DNA of 64,000 bases from Paraferrimonas haliotis (GTDB taxonomy: Bacteria; Pseudomonadota; Gammaproteobacteria; Enterobacterales; Shewanellaceae), in the NCBI RefSeq assembly GCF_002282895.1, contig NZ_NRRB01000002.1, positions 62,001 to 126,000 of the forward strand, read 5' to 3'. Positions 51,551 through 60,830 of this stretch are shown here, one piece after another (the first letter of the stretch is position 1; every line of letters begins with the position of its first letter). The translations under genes were made by a program, and so were the position numbers. The notes under the pieces are model-generated. The model was not told the DNA's origin. It saw only the letters and a program-made list of their open reading frames with translations, and did no database searches.

Positions 51551-52569
51551 AGGGGCGCTAACTCAGTCAGAGGCCAACGCGGCTTGCCTTGCACTGCCAA
51601 CCCTTCTCTTTCACCCGCTTTCAAACGTTGCAGTCCAGCATAAGCAATCATGGCACCGTTATCGGTACAAAACTCATTACGGGGATAATAAACGCTACCG
51701 CCTATGGATTTCATCAGATCTCCAAGCCCTTGTTGCAGGCGCTTGTTAGCTGAAACACCACCCGCGATAACCAAACGCTTATAGCCGGTTTGCTTGAGCG
51801 CCCGTTTGCATTTAATTGCAAGCGTGTCCACCACAGCTTGTTCGAACGCTAACGCAATATCGGCGCGAGTTTGGTCCGCATCAACGTCGTCCTTATGAGC
51901 GGCAATGGTATTGGCCGCAAACGTTTTTAAACCACTGAAACTAAAATCAAGACCCGGGCGGTCCGTCATTGGACGGGGAAATTTAAAGCGGCCATCCACG
52001 CCTTGAGTGGCTAATTGAGCCAGCAAAGGTCCGCCGGGGTAATCAAGCCCCAGTAATTTTGCGGTTTTGTCAAAAGCTTCGCCCGCTGCATCGTCAATCG
52101 ACTCACCCAACAATTGATATTGTCCAATACCTTCAACGGCCACCAGTTGAGTATGCCCGCCGGAAACCAAGCAAGCTAGGAAAGGAAATTGAGGCGGATT
52201 GTCTTCAAGCATGGGAGCTAACAAGTGGCCTTCCATATGATGAACACCGAGGGCGGGCTTATCCCATGCAAATGCTAAAGCTCGACCTACACAGGCCCCC
52301 ACTAAAACGGCGCCAATAAGGCCAGGTCCTTTTGTGTAAGCAACAGCATCGATATCGTCTGCCGAAAGACCGGCCTGTGTGATGGTTTCATTAATCAAAG
52401 GAATAATTTTACGCACATGATCCCGTGACGCGAGTTCTGGAACCACTCCGCCATAATCAGCGTGCAATTTGACCTGACTGTATAGGCTGTGCGCCATCAA
52501 ACCTTGTTGGTCATCGTAAATAGCAACACCGGTTTCATCACATGAGGTTTCAATACCTAACACTCGCAT
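51547..52569 (-). CDS. tsaD: tRNA N6-threonylcarbamoyladenosine synthase subunit TsaD
   Basis: TsaD moves the threonylcarbamoyl group to A37 of ANN-decoding tRNAs, working with TsaB, TsaE and TsaC. The 340-residue protein has the metal-binding [11 protein letters not shown] (His near 111 and 115), SGGHTQLV and [14 protein letters not shown] in an ASKHA-type fold. The length matches E. coli (337). It is divergent from rpsU, the gene order known in E. coli (ygjD-rpsU). Confidence 0.96.
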   Translation of the reverse strand: MRVLGIETSCDETGVAIYDDQQGLMAHSLYSQVKLHADYGGVVPELASRDHVRKIIPLINETITQAGLSADDIDAVAYTKGPGLIGAVLVGACVGRALAFAWDKPALGVHHMEGHLLAPMLEDNPPQFPFLACLVSGGHTQLVAVEGIGQYQLLGESIDDAAGEAFDKTAKLLGLDYPGGPLLAQLATQGVDGRFKFPRPMTDRPGLDFSFSGLKTFAANTIAAHKDDVDADQTRADIALAFEQAVVDTLAIKCKRALKQTGYKRLVIAGGVSANKRLQQGLGDLMKSIGGSVYYPRNEFCTDNGAMIAYAGLQRLKAGEREGLAVQGKPRWPLTELAPL

Positions 52570-52660
52570 GAACAGACACTCTCGTTGAAATTAAAGGCCG
52601 CAATTCTACTCTGCAATCATAGCTTAAGCTAGTTTTTTAGAACTTGGTTTAACTTTACAC

Positions 52661-52690
52661 TTTACAAAGGCCATAAATTCGGTTTAGAAT
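52661..52690 (+). promoter_or_regulatory. Candidate promoter of the rpsU operon
   Basis: TTTACA (52661-52666) and TAGAAT (52685-52690) are 18 bases apart, about 80 bases before the rpsU ATG. A second TTTACA at 52654 is too far for normal spacing. Likely the main start of rpsU-yqeY-dnaG-rpoD. Confidence 0.5.
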
Positions 52691-52770
52691 TCCGCACCAT
52701 TTTTTGAACCCTGTGTGGCCACTCGTTTGGTCACCTCAACGGATAAAATCCAAGGTAAGGTGAGAGGCAT

Positions 52771-52986
52771 ATGCCAATTATCAAAGTACGCGAAAACGAA
52801 CCATTTGATGTAGCTCTGCGCCGTTTCAAGCGCTCTTGTGAGAAAGCAGGCATCTTGTCTGAAGTTCGTCGTCGTGAACACTACGAAAAACCAACTACTG
52901 CTCGTAAGCGCGCTAAAGCAGCTGCTGCTAAGCGTCACTTGAAGAAGTTGGCTCGCGAAAACGCTCGTCGCGTTCGCTTATACTAA
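52771..52986 (+). CDS. rpsU: 30S ribosomal protein S21
   Basis: The 71-residue basic protein [18 protein letters not shown] aligns with bS21 of E. coli over its full length, including the [13 protein letters not shown] core and [10 protein letters not shown] end. It binds the 30S platform near the anti-Shine-Dalgarno end of 16S rRNA. GGTGAGAGGC precedes the ATG. It is the first gene of the macromolecular synthesis operon; here yqeY separates it from dnaG. Confidence 0.99.
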   Translation: MPIIKVRENEPFDVALRRFKRSCEKAGILSEVRRREHYEKPTTARKRAKAAAAKRHLKKLARENARRVRLY

Positions 52987-52992
52987 TTCCTT

Positions 52993-53436
52993 ATGTCGAC
53001 TTTAGCTCAACTTAAAGAAGAACAGAAAGTTGCCATGCGCGCAAAAGATAAAGCGCGCTTGGGAACCATACGTTTAGCATTAGCCGCTGTTAAGCAGATC
53101 GAAGTGGATACCCGCCAAGAGCTGTCTGAAAGCGACGTTATTGCTGTGCTCACCAAAATGGTTAAGCAACGTAAAGATTCTATCAGCCAATACGAGGCCG
53201 CTGGCCGTCAAGAGTTGGCCGACGTCGAAGCTGCAGAAATTGAAGTATTGAAAACCTTCTTACCTCAAGCTCTATCGCAGCAAGAAATCGATGCTTTAGT
53301 GGATGCCGCTATCAGTGATTCTGGAGCAACCGGCATGCAAGATATGGGCAAAGTGATGGGAATTTTGAAACCTCAAGTACAAGGTCGTGCAGACATGGGT
53401 GCCCTATCCGGCATCATTCGTTCGCGACTTGCTTAA
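52993..53436 (+). CDS. yqeY: GatB/YqeY domain-containing protein
   Basis: The 147-residue protein has the YqeY domain (MSTLAQLKEEQKVAMRAKDK through MGKVMGILKPQVQGRAD), related to the C-terminal tRNA-binding part of amidotransferase GatB. Free-standing YqeY is thought to have a tRNA-linked role that is unproven. It begins six bases after rpsU and ends at a terminator hairpin before dnaG. An rpsU-yqeY-dnaG order is found in many bacteria but not in E. coli. Confidence 0.93.
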   Translation: MSTLAQLKEEQKVAMRAKDKARLGTIRLALAAVKQIEVDTRQELSESDVIAVLTKMVKQRKDSISQYEAAGRQELADVEAAEIEVLKTFLPQALSQQEIDALVDAAISDSGATGMQDMGKVMGILKPQVQGRADMGALSGIIRSRLA

Positions 53437-53459
53437 GATTTCAACTGCCAGACACATTC

Positions 53460-53492
53460 AAGCCGAGCTCATGCTCGGCTTGCTTGTTTTTG
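53460..53492 (+). terminator. Terminator/attenuator between yqeY and dnaG
   Basis: The 9-bp stem AAGCCGAGC / GCTCGGCTT with a TCAT loop is followed by GCTTGTTTTTG. E. coli has a leaky terminator between rpsU and dnaG that lowers dnaG expression; this hairpin may act alike. Confidence 0.75.
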
Positions 53493-53582
53493 TGTTTCAA
53501 TAACGACGGCGACTAAAACGGTTTTTCTCTGTTTCAATATGGGTTAAGCTATTTCTCCGCTCAATATTCAGCTTGGACATCG

Positions 53583-55307
53583 ATGCCGATAGCAAGGGAT
53601 TTTATTAATGACCTGTTGGCCAGAACCGATATCGTGTCTCTGGTGGATAGCCGCGTCACTTTAAAAAAGGCGGGTAAAAATTACTCCGCATGTTGCCCTT
53701 TCCACGGCGAGAAAACCCCCAGCTTCACCGTCAGCCAAGACAAGCAGTTTTATCACTGTTTCGGCTGTGGCGCTCATGGCAATGCCATCGATTTTTTGAT
53801 GGAATATGACCGTTTAGATTTCCCTGATGCCATTGAAGAGTTAGCAGGGTTACATGGCCTTGAAGTCATCCGCGAAGAAGGGTCACAAGCCCCTAGAACG
53901 CCTCGTCCCTCCCAAGATTTATACGAACTGATGGAATCAGCTGGGCGATACTATCAAGCGCAACTTCGTCATCATGCCGATCGTCAAAAAGTCATCGATT
54001 ATCTTAAGCAGCGTGGGCTCTCCCCCGAGGTGGTAAAAGCTTTTCGAATCGGTTTCGCGCCGGATGCCTGGGATGGCATCATGTCTCAGTTTAAGCAAGT
54101 GCCCACTGACATCGATAAGTTGGTCGAGACCGGAGTGCTTATTGAAAACGATCAAGGGCGTCGATACGACCGCTTTCGCGACCGTTTAATGTTCCCCATT
54201 CGCGATCGTCGAGGCCGAGTGGTTGGGTTTGGAGGTCGTGTGCTGGGCGACGGCACCCCGAAATACCTCAACTCACCAGAAACACCTATCTTCCATAAAG
54301 GGCAAGAGCTTTATGGGCTCTACGAGCTTAAACAAGCCATTCGTTCCCCTGAGCAAGTGCTGATCGTTGAAGGGTATATGGACGTGGTCGCCTTAGCCCA
54401 ATTTGGTATCGACTACGCGGTAGCGTCGCTTGGCACCAGCACAACCGCTGAGCAAATGCAGCTTTTGCAGCGAACAGCCAACACCGTGGTTTGTTGCTAC
54501 GACGGCGATAGAGCTGGACGTGAAGCCGCTTGGCGAGCAATGGAAACCGCGTTGCCGCAACTTAGGCCTGGCGATCAACTTAAATTTATGTTTTTACCCG
54601 ACGGTGAAGATCCCGATACCTTTGTGCGCAAGCACGGCAAAGAGGCCTTCGAAGCACAAGTTCAGCAGGCCACACCGCTTCACCAATTTTTATTTGAAGG
54701 CTTATCCCAAACCCATCGAGTAGAAGACGGTAGTTTAGCCAAACAGGCTCTAGGCTTGATCGAAAAAGTCAAAGATACCGTTCTTCAAGAAACCCTATTA
54801 GAAGCTTTGGCCTATCGTTTGCGCCTCAACTCAGCCGCTGAACTTAAGCGTAAGTTTGGCTTTAGCCAAGCGCCTAAAGCAACCGAGCAACAAGGGCTAA
54901 AGGGGCGCGGTACGCCATTAAGATTGGCCATCGCACTGTTAATTCAAACGCCTTCACTAGGCTATGGCATGAAATTGCAACCTGTGCTGTCTCATTTGCA
55001 AATGCCTGGCGTACAATTGCTCGCGGATTTATTGGATAAAACTCGAGAGCGGCAATTATCAAGCGGGCAATTGCTAGAACTGTATCGAGACACTGAGCAT
55101 TGGAAAGCGTTAACGCGGTTAGCTCAATGGGAACACCAAATCGCACAGAAAAACATGGTGGCCGATTTTAAACGAGCGTTGTATTGGCTTAATAATCAAT
55201 ACTTAGAGCAGCGTTATCAGCAATTAAGCGCTAAGACCGAGTTAACCTCAGTAGAAAAAAGGCAGTTAGCAGCATTGATTGCTAAAATGAAGCAAAATCA
55301 GACCTAA
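53583..55307 (+). CDS. dnaG: DNA primase
   Basis: DnaG lays RNA primers at the replication fork. The 574-residue protein has the CHC2 zinc site CCPFHGEKTPSFTVS with FHCFGCG-type YHCFGCGAHGN (residues 37-65), the catalytic core with TOPRIM VLIVEGYMDVVALAQFG (near residue 263) and CCYDGDRAGREAA, and the C-terminal helicase-binding part. The length matches E. coli (581). It lies between yqeY and rpoD; a hairpin before it and another after it could each set its level. Confidence 0.98.
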   Translation: MPIARDFINDLLARTDIVSLVDSRVTLKKAGKNYSACCPFHGEKTPSFTVSQDKQFYHCFGCGAHGNAIDFLMEYDRLDFPDAIEELAGLHGLEVIREEGSQAPRTPRPSQDLYELMESAGRYYQAQLRHHADRQKVIDYLKQRGLSPEVVKAFRIGFAPDAWDGIMSQFKQVPTDIDKLVETGVLIENDQGRRYDRFRDRLMFPIRDRRGRVVGFGGRVLGDGTPKYLNSPETPIFHKGQELYGLYELKQAIRSPEQVLIVEGYMDVVALAQFGIDYAVASLGTSTTAEQMQLLQRTANTVVCCYDGDRAGREAAWRAMETALPQLRPGDQLKFMFLPDGEDPDTFVRKHGKEAFEAQVQQATPLHQFLFEGLSQTHRVEDGSLAKQALGLIEKVKDTVLQETLLEALAYRLRLNSAAELKRKFGFSQAPKATEQQGLKGRGTPLRLAIALLIQTPSLGYGMKLQPVLSHLQMPGVQLLADLLDKTRERQLSSGQLLELYRDTEHWKALTRLAQWEHQIAQKNMVADFKRALYWLNNQYLEQRYQQLSAKTELTSVEKRQLAALIAKMKQNQT

Positions 55308-55391
55308 GTATGAAAAACTACATAGGTATTTTTTTGAAATAAATAATGGACAAGCGCATCGCTTGCACTAGTAAGTGAGCACTAAAATGTC

Positions 55392-55430
55392 TATAATTGT
55401 TGGTTTGCGCAGCACCCTCGGTGCTGCTTG
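55392..55430 (+). promoter_or_regulatory. dnaG-rpoD gap: -10 box and terminator-like hairpin
   Basis: A perfect TATAAT at 55392-55397 has TG just two bases upstream but no good -35, suggesting a promoter for rpoD. It is directly followed by GCAGCACC-CTC-GGTGCTGC (55409-55427), an 8-bp stem with TTGTTG, which would lie at the 5' end of a message from that promoter, or end transcripts from dnaG. Confidence 0.45.
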
Positions 55431-55461
55431 TTGTATGTAAATTCCTAATTGGATGGTATCT

Positions 55462-57294
55462 ATGGATCAAACTCCGCAGTCGCAATTTAAGTTGTTGCTG
55501 GCAAAAGGTAAAGAGCAAGGTTATTTGACCTACGCTCAAGTAAATGATCACCTCCCTGCTGATATGGTTGATTCTGACCAGATCGAAGATATTATTCAGA
55601 TGATCAACGACATGGGTATCCAAGTGTTTGAAGAAGCACCGGACAACGATACTCTAATGATGTCTGAAGACGCTACCGACGAAGACGCGGTAGAAGCTGC
55701 GGCTCAAGCACTGGCTACGGTAGAAAGTGAATTAGGACGTACCACGGATCCTGTTCGCATGTACATGCGTGAGATGGGTACTGTTGAATTGCTGACGCGC
55801 GAAGGTGAGATTGGTATTGCCAAGCGCATCGAAGAGGGCATTAATTCTGTCCAAACTTCTGTAGCGGAATATCCTGCGGCAATTTCCTACATCCTTGATC
55901 AATACGACAAGTACGAAGCCGAAGAGATGAGACTCTCGGACATTATCACCGGTTTTGTCGACCCTAACGATGATGGCAGCGTAGCCCCAACAGCTACCCA
56001 TGTCGGCTCAGCGTTGTCTGAAGAGGAATTAGAAGACGAAGACGACGACAATGATGAAGAGAGCGAAGAAGAGGAAGACAAAGGTCCCGATCCTGAGCTT
56101 GCTAAAGAGCGCTTCGACGCCCTTCGCGCCGCCTATGAAGCTGCACAAAAAGTCATTGAAAAGAAAGGTCGTGCTCACGCAGACTCTAAGAAGGCTATCA
56201 AGAAGATAACCGAAGAATTCCAAGACTTCCGCCTAATTCCAAAACAGTTCGATGCCATTGTTTCAAGCATGCGAACTATGATGGAAAGGGTTCGTACCCA
56301 AGAGCGTCTAATTCTGAAAATGGCGGTTGAACAGGCATACATGCCTAAGAAAACCTTCGTTAAGGTATTCCCAGGCAATGAAACCAGCAGCAACTGGTTA
56401 GAAAAAGAAATGGCTTCCGGCAAACCTCACGCGGAAGGGTTGCGCATGCTGGAACATGACCTAGAACGTTGCCGCGCCAAGTTGGTTGCCGTTGAGCAAG
56501 AAACCGGTTTGGTTATTTCCAACATTAAAGACATCAATCGCCGTATGTCTATCGGCGAAGCAAAAGCTCGTCGCGCTAAAAAGGAAATGGTTGAAGCGAA
56601 CTTGCGTTTGGTGATCTCGATTGCGAAGAAATACACCAACCGCGGCTTACAATTCTTGGATCTCATTCAGGAAGGTAACATCGGTCTTATGAAAGCCGTT
56701 GATAAGTTTGAATATCGCCGTGGTTACAAGTTTTCTACCTATGCAACTTGGTGGATCCGACAAGCAATCACTCGTTCGATTGCCGACCAAGCTCGAACCA
56801 TTCGTATTCCGGTTCACATGATTGAAACCATCAATAAACTGAACCGTATCTCTCGCCAAATGCTGCAAGAGATGGGACGCGAACCGACGCCGGAAGAGTT
56901 AGCAGAGCGCATGTTGATGCCAGAAGACAAAATCCGCAAAGTGCTGAAAATCGCCAAAGAGCCTATCTCAATGGAGACGCCCATCGGTGACGATGAAGAT
57001 TCGCATTTAGGTGATTTTATTGAGGACACCACTTTAGAGTTGCCTGTAGAATCGGCCACTGGAGAGAGCCTCAAGAACGCGACCCACGAAGTGCTAGCCG
57101 GCTTAACTGCTCGTGAAGCTAAGGTGTTGCGCATGCGCTTTGGGATCGACATGAATACCGACCACACCCTAGAAGAGGTGGGCAAGCAATTCGACGTAAC
57201 CCGGGAGCGTATTCGTCAAATCGAAGCGAAGGCATTACGCAAATTGCGACACCCGAGCCGTTCAGAGATTCTAAAGTCATTCCTAGATGAATAA
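55462..57294 (+). CDS. rpoD: RNA polymerase sigma-70 factor RpoD
   Basis: RpoD is the housekeeping sigma factor. The 610-residue protein starts [20 protein letters not shown], aligning with E. coli MEQNPQSQLK; a start nine bases earlier (ATGGTATCT) is possible but would add three residues and use no better ribosome site. Region 1.1 (1-80), an acidic non-conserved stretch rich in Glu/Asp (about 185-205), regions 2 (about 375-450, with [15 protein letters not shown]), 3 and 4 (540-605, with [19 protein letters not shown]) are all present. A strong terminator follows. Confidence 0.99.
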   Translation: MDQTPQSQFKLLLAKGKEQGYLTYAQVNDHLPADMVDSDQIEDIIQMINDMGIQVFEEAPDNDTLMMSEDATDEDAVEAAAQALATVESELGRTTDPVRMYMREMGTVELLTREGEIGIAKRIEEGINSVQTSVAEYPAAISYILDQYDKYEAEEMRLSDIITGFVDPNDDGSVAPTATHVGSALSEEELEDEDDDNDEESEEEEDKGPDPELAKERFDALRAAYEAAQKVIEKKGRAHADSKKAIKKITEEFQDFRLIPKQFDAIVSSMRTMMERVRTQERLILKMAVEQAYMPKKTFVKVFPGNETSSNWLEKEMASGKPHAEGLRMLEHDLERCRAKLVAVEQETGLVISNIKDINRRMSIGEAKARRAKKEMVEANLRLVISIAKKYTNRGLQFLDLIQEGNIGLMKAVDKFEYRRGYKFSTYATWWIRQAITRSIADQARTIRIPVHMIETINKLNRISRQMLQEMGREPTPEELAERMLMPEDKIRKVLKIAKEPISMETPIGDDEDSHLGDFIEDTTLELPVESATGESLKNATHEVLAGLTAREAKVLRMRFGIDMNTDHTLEEVGKQFDVTRERIRQIEAKALRKLRHPSRSEILKSFLDE

Positions 57295-57314
57295 CCGAAT
57301 CCTCTAGCTTGTTA

Positions 57315-57342
57315 AAAAGCCTCGCAAATGCGAGGCTTTTTT
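57315..57342 (+). terminator. Terminator after rpoD
   Basis: AAAAGCCTCGC-AAAT-GCGAGGCTTTTTT is a strong hairpin with a T6 tail, 21 bases after the rpoD stop. It ends the rpsU-rpoD operon. Confidence 0.92.
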
Positions 57343-57412
57343 GATCCTCAAAGCCCTTTATTACGGCATGCGAACCCCGTCTTGTGATCAACTGAAAATA
57401 ATCTCAAAAAAG

Positions 57413-57457
57413 TTGATATTGATCACTCTTGACTGCTCATTTTTTGACTAGTATTAA
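57413..57457 (+). promoter_or_regulatory. FNR-like site and promoter of the decaheme cytochrome gene
   Basis: TTGAT-attg-ATCAC (57413-57426) matches nine of ten fixed positions of the FNR/EtrA site TTGATnnnnATCAA. TTGACT (57429-57434) and TATTAA (57452-57457) with a 17-base spacer follow directly. The FNR site is centred about 42-45 bases before the expected start, the position used for class II activation. This suggests anaerobic induction, inferred from sequence. Confidence 0.55.
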
Positions 57458-57510
57458 ACCAGCACTTTGTGTGCGGTTATAACAATATGCAGGAAGTAAG
57501 GAAGATTCTA

Positions 57511-59742
57511 ATGGTCAAATCCAAGAGCAATTTAGCTAAAATTCTGTTATCAGTAATAATGGCTGCAAGCATTGCCGCTTGTGGCAGTGACGGCAAAGAC
57601 GGAGCCCAAGGGCCTCAAGGTCCCGAAGGCCCTCAAGGTCCTGAGGGCCCCCCAGGAGCGGGTGGCGGTAATGTTGTAACCACAGTTGAACGTTTTAGTG
57701 ACGCGAGTTTTGATCTCGACCCCGCCGACGTAATGATTGCGCCAGATACAGAATTTGGCATTACCTTTAACATGATGGGCAAAAACATGAGCGGTTCCGA
57801 TTTACCATTTTCGGGGCTCAACTTGGTGTCAATTTATTACGCCCATGTTAAAGATAACGACACTGACTTTGGCTCAGCCAAGCAGTGGGTTCCTCACCAA
57901 ACCTTATATTGTCAGCCCGGAGGTGGCACAGTCACCATTCGCGGTACCAAGCATGACGCGTGTACTTTAACCGAATCGGAAGAGATGCCCGGCACCTACA
58001 TGGGTACTTGGGAGCATGACGGTCCTGCGCCGATTATTATGGACGGTGTTGACCAAGATCTAACCCATCGACTGTTTTTTAGAGCGTATAACGTTACCGA
58101 CTCTATGGGTAATGCCATCTCTGAGAAGGTACTATCGAAGCGCTTTGACTTTCAGCCGTCCTCCGGCGATATGGTCGATGACACCGGCAAAGATACCGTA
58201 ATGGATGCAGCCTGTATTGCTTGTCATGGCGATAACGATGGCACCATCGCGCAAATCCATGCCCATCGTAACTATCAATCGACCGAAGCCTGTGTTGCTT
58301 GTCATAATCCAGCACTGAAAGCCAGCGACGATGCGTTTGCCGCGGGTTGGGAATTTGACCTGCCAGCGATGATTCATGGCATTCACGGCAATAATGGTAA
58401 GGTGTTGTCCGAATCAATTGGCTACCCTGCCGAACTAAAGGATTGTACTACCTGCCATACTAACGAGGCCGACAGCTGGCAAACACCGTTTGCCGAAGCC
58501 TGTGTAGCGTGTCATATCAGTACCAATCCATTTACTGGTGAGAATCACGGTAATAACATTCAGGTAGCCAACGATAGCACCTGTTCGAGCTGTCACGGCA
58601 GTGGTGGTCTTAGCCCAGTTGAAGCGCATCGTATCGGCGACAGAGCCGAGTCGGAAAAAGCGTTAATGCTGGACATTCAAAAAGTGAGCGCCGATGTGGC
58701 GGCAAAATCCATTACGGTCGAAGCGGCAATGATGGTAAATGGTGCAGCGCCGGCTGATGACTTCGACTTAACGCCATACATGTCGAATCCAGGCCGAGGT
58801 ATTAACTGGGGCCAAGTAATGGCAAACGGCGATATTATGCGCTCAGGGCAGACGTTAAACGTCATTACCAATGCAAATAACAACGTTACTGCCACGCTTT
58901 CCGGTGGTGTGTTAACGGTCACGCGTACCGGCCTTAGTGATGCGGCAGTTGCTATGTTAACTGATGGTAATCTCTACCTAATGTCGGAAGTACAAGTGTG
59001 TGCAACCGACGGCATGTTGGTGACCTGTGCCGACAATCCAGGTCGAACCGTTGCCAATACCGCAGCTACCGTTTATTGGAATCTAGCCAATGCCGATGGT
59101 AGTGGTGCCTTAATGTCTCGCTGGGAAGATGACATGCGCAGTACGGTAACCGAAGCAACCTGTAACTCGTGTCATGAAAACCTTACCCATGTGAAAGGCT
59201 CTCACGGTGTTACTCGTTTCAATCAATGTATGGATTGTCACAACAATACCTGGGCGGGTTCTAAACATTCGGATGTTAAATACAAAGACGCCGACGGTAA
59301 TGAGGTTGTACAAGCGGTTAAATTCTACAACCGTGATTTGTCGACCGTCGCTCACCGCTTCCATAATGGCCAGTGGGATTCTCCAGGAGCTGTGTATCGT
59401 GAAACGGACGGCTCATCAAGCAGCCTAATGGGCTACCCAAGTCCTGAGAACGACTGTACCGCATGTCATACGTCGTTCAATCTGTTTAATGACAATGGTG
59501 ATTTGGCATCAGGTAAGGGCGCAATAGCCGCAAGCGATAACACCTCAACTTACTACATATCGCCCATTGCGGAAGCTTGTCGAAACTGTCACGTATCCGC
59601 GTCTGCACAAGCCCACTTCTCGTCCAATGGCGCGGTGTTGTTTGAAGACATGAACACGGATCCTAACATTGCCACTGAATCTTGTGCAGTGTGTCATGCA
59701 CAAGGCAAAACCTATGGTGTCGATGTGGTTCACAATAAGTAA
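57511..59742 (+). CDS. OmcA/MtrC family decaheme c-type cytochrome, surface lipoprotein
   Basis: The 743-residue protein has a lipoprotein signal with lipobox ASIAAC (Cys24), a short collagen-like stretch (GAQGPQGPEGPQGPEG, about residues 30-50) and ten CxxCH haem sites in two groups of five: CIACH, CVACH, CTTCH, CVACH, CSSCH, then CNSCH, CMDCH, CTACH, CRNCH, CAVCH. This is the OmcA/MtrC layout; such proteins pass electrons from the outer membrane to metals or flavins in Shewanella. The start was set at MVKSKSN after AAGGAAG; a GTG 42 bases earlier is less likely. No mtrA/mtrB neighbours. Confidence 0.93.
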   Translation: MVKSKSNLAKILLSVIMAASIAACGSDGKDGAQGPQGPEGPQGPEGPPGAGGGNVVTTVERFSDASFDLDPADVMIAPDTEFGITFNMMGKNMSGSDLPFSGLNLVSIYYAHVKDNDTDFGSAKQWVPHQTLYCQPGGGTVTIRGTKHDACTLTESEEMPGTYMGTWEHDGPAPIIMDGVDQDLTHRLFFRAYNVTDSMGNAISEKVLSKRFDFQPSSGDMVDDTGKDTVMDAACIACHGDNDGTIAQIHAHRNYQSTEACVACHNPALKASDDAFAAGWEFDLPAMIHGIHGNNGKVLSESIGYPAELKDCTTCHTNEADSWQTPFAEACVACHISTNPFTGENHGNNIQVANDSTCSSCHGSGGLSPVEAHRIGDRAESEKALMLDIQKVSADVAAKSITVEAAMMVNGAAPADDFDLTPYMSNPGRGINWGQVMANGDIMRSGQTLNVITNANNNVTATLSGGVLTVTRTGLSDAAVAMLTDGNLYLMSEVQVCATDGMLVTCADNPGRTVANTAATVYWNLANADGSGALMSRWEDDMRSTVTEATCNSCHENLTHVKGSHGVTRFNQCMDCHNNTWAGSKHSDVKYKDADGNEVVQAVKFYNRDLSTVAHRFHNGQWDSPGAVYRETDGSSSSLMGYPSPENDCTACHTSFNLFNDNGDLASGKGAIAASDNTSTYYISPIAEACRNCHVSASAQAHFSSNGAVLFEDMNTDPNIATESCAVCHAQGKTYGVDVVHNK

Positions 59743-59761
59743 CTAACCTAGTAATCGAATA

Positions 59762-59788
59762 AAGCCCTGCAAAGCAGGGCTTTTTTTT
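59762..59788 (+). terminator. Terminator after the decaheme cytochrome gene
   Basis: AAGCCCTGC-aaa-GCAGGGCTT with a T8 tract starts 20 bases after the stop codon. It separates this gene from the Tsx/OmpK gene. Confidence 0.92.
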
Positions 59789-59879
59789 GTGTGCACCAAC
59801 TTGCATTTAACGCGCTGGTTACTTAGGATCCGTGCTCAATAATACCGATAAAATAATCCCATCTCCAAGGACAATGACA

Positions 59880-60590
59880 ATGAAAAAAGCTCTCTGCTTT
59901 GCTTCTTTAATGGCAATGAGTGCCACTGCTCAGGCTGAACTATACTTTCAGGATTTTAGCGTCACAGCACTTCGCGGCGCCGATTATGAGTTGGGAGATA
60001 ACAACCGTACCGTCGCAACCTTTGAATATGCAAACGCAGCCAGCTGGGGCGATACCTTCTTTTTCGTCGATCGCCTAGAGTCCTTTAACGGCGACAGTGA
60101 GATTTATGGCGAATTCTCACCACGCTTTAACATTATGCAGGTGAACAACGGACCGCTTAAAGCCATTTCCGTGGCAACCACATGGGAATTTGGTAATGAT
60201 TCCAATGGCTTTTCACAAAACAACTACCTAGCCGGTGTGGGCACTGCTTGGAATATCCCTATGTTTAGCCATTTTGGCGCCAACGTTTATCAACGTTTCA
60301 ATGACAACGACCAAGCCAGTAATCAACAGTTTACTTTGACTTGGGGATTACCAATCCCGTTTTCTAAGACGGAAATACTATTTGATGGCTTTATTGACTG
60401 GACCTCTGGCACCCGAGATCAAGCCAGTCAATTTAATTTTACCCCACAAATTAAATTAGACATCGCCCCTTGGGTTGGCGCTCCGGGTAAGCTTTACGTT
60501 GGCTTTGAATACGTATATTGGAACAACAAGTTCGGCGTCCACGGTGTTGATGAGCGCAACCTAAACGCTTTGGTGAAATATCACTTTTAA
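59880..60590 (+). CDS. Tsx/OmpK family outer-membrane channel (nucleoside-specific porin-like)
   Basis: The 236-residue protein has a signal peptide (MKKALCFASLMAMSATAQA, to residue 19) and a 12-strand barrel pattern ending NLNALVKYHF with the terminal Phe of outer-membrane proteins. LYFQDFSVTALRGADYELG and the later WGDTFFFVDRLE are typical of OmpK/Tsx, which lets nucleosides cross the outer membrane and serves as a vibriophage receptor. The start was placed at MKKALC, eight bases after AAGGA. A terminator upstream makes it a separate unit. Confidence 0.88.
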   Translation: MKKALCFASLMAMSATAQAELYFQDFSVTALRGADYELGDNNRTVATFEYANAASWGDTFFFVDRLESFNGDSEIYGEFSPRFNIMQVNNGPLKAISVATTWEFGNDSNGFSQNNYLAGVGTAWNIPMFSHFGANVYQRFNDNDQASNQQFTLTWGLPIPFSKTEILFDGFIDWTSGTRDQASQFNFTPQIKLDIAPWVGAPGKLYVGFEYVYWNNKFGVHGVDERNLNALVKYHF

Positions 60591-60647
60591 TCTTGAACAA
60601 GAGTTAACCAATTAGAGCTTTTTTTTCAGAAACTCGGACAGTTAACC

Positions 60648-60676
60648 ATGACAAGCCAAGCTAAACTTCGTATACT
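60648..60676 (+). promoter_or_regulatory. Promoter of the tRNA-Ile gene
   Basis: ATGACA (60648-60653) and TATACT (60671-60676) each miss the consensus by one base and are 17 bases apart, about 28 bases before the mature tRNA. This is a good sigma-70 promoter for a single-gene tRNA unit. Confidence 0.75.
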
Positions 60677-60704
60677 TTGGCTCGTTTTTTGAAAACAAAT
60701 TTTT

Positions 60705-60781
60705 GGCCCCTTAGCTCAGTTGGTTAGAGCGCACGACTCATAATCGTTAGGTCCACAGTTCAAGTCTGTGAGGGGCCACCA
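60705..60781 (+). tRNA. ileX: tRNA-Ile (CAU anticodon, lysidine-type)
   Basis: The 77-nt sequence folds as a tRNA: acceptor GGCCCCT / AGGGGCC, D arm with TTAGCTCAGTTGGTTAGAGC, anticodon stem CGACT-CATAA-type loop with CAT at 60739-60741, T arm TTCAAGT, and an encoded CCA end. It closely resembles E. coli ileX (GGCCCCTTAGCTCAG, CGACTCATAATCG), whose C34 is changed to lysidine by TilS to read AUA. Elongator and initiator Met tRNAs share the CAU anticodon but have other acceptor and anticodon-stem sequences. In E. coli ileX also lies a short way after rpoD. Confidence 0.93.
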
Positions 60782-60788
60782 TATAATG

Positions 60789-60826
60789 AAAGGGTTAGCA
60801 CCGTAGTGGTTGCTAACCCTTTTTTA
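60789..60826 (+). terminator. Terminator after tRNA-Ile
   Basis: AAAGGGTTAGCA and TGCTAACCCTTT form a 12-bp stem with a 10-base loop, followed by TTTT. It ends the tRNA unit and lies just before the convergent flavin-reductase gene. Confidence 0.9.
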
Positions 60827-60830
60827 TTAA

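Noticed and set aside
57600-57660. GC-rich repeats at the start of the decaheme gene as a regulatory or mobile repeat
   Set aside because: They encode a short collagen-like Gly-x-y segment, also known from OmcA-like proteins.
60705-60781. The tRNA with CAU anticodon as tRNA-Met
   Set aside because: The acceptor stem and the anticodon-stem sequence closely follow E. coli ileX rather than metT or fMet tRNAs, so Ile (lysidine) is preferred.
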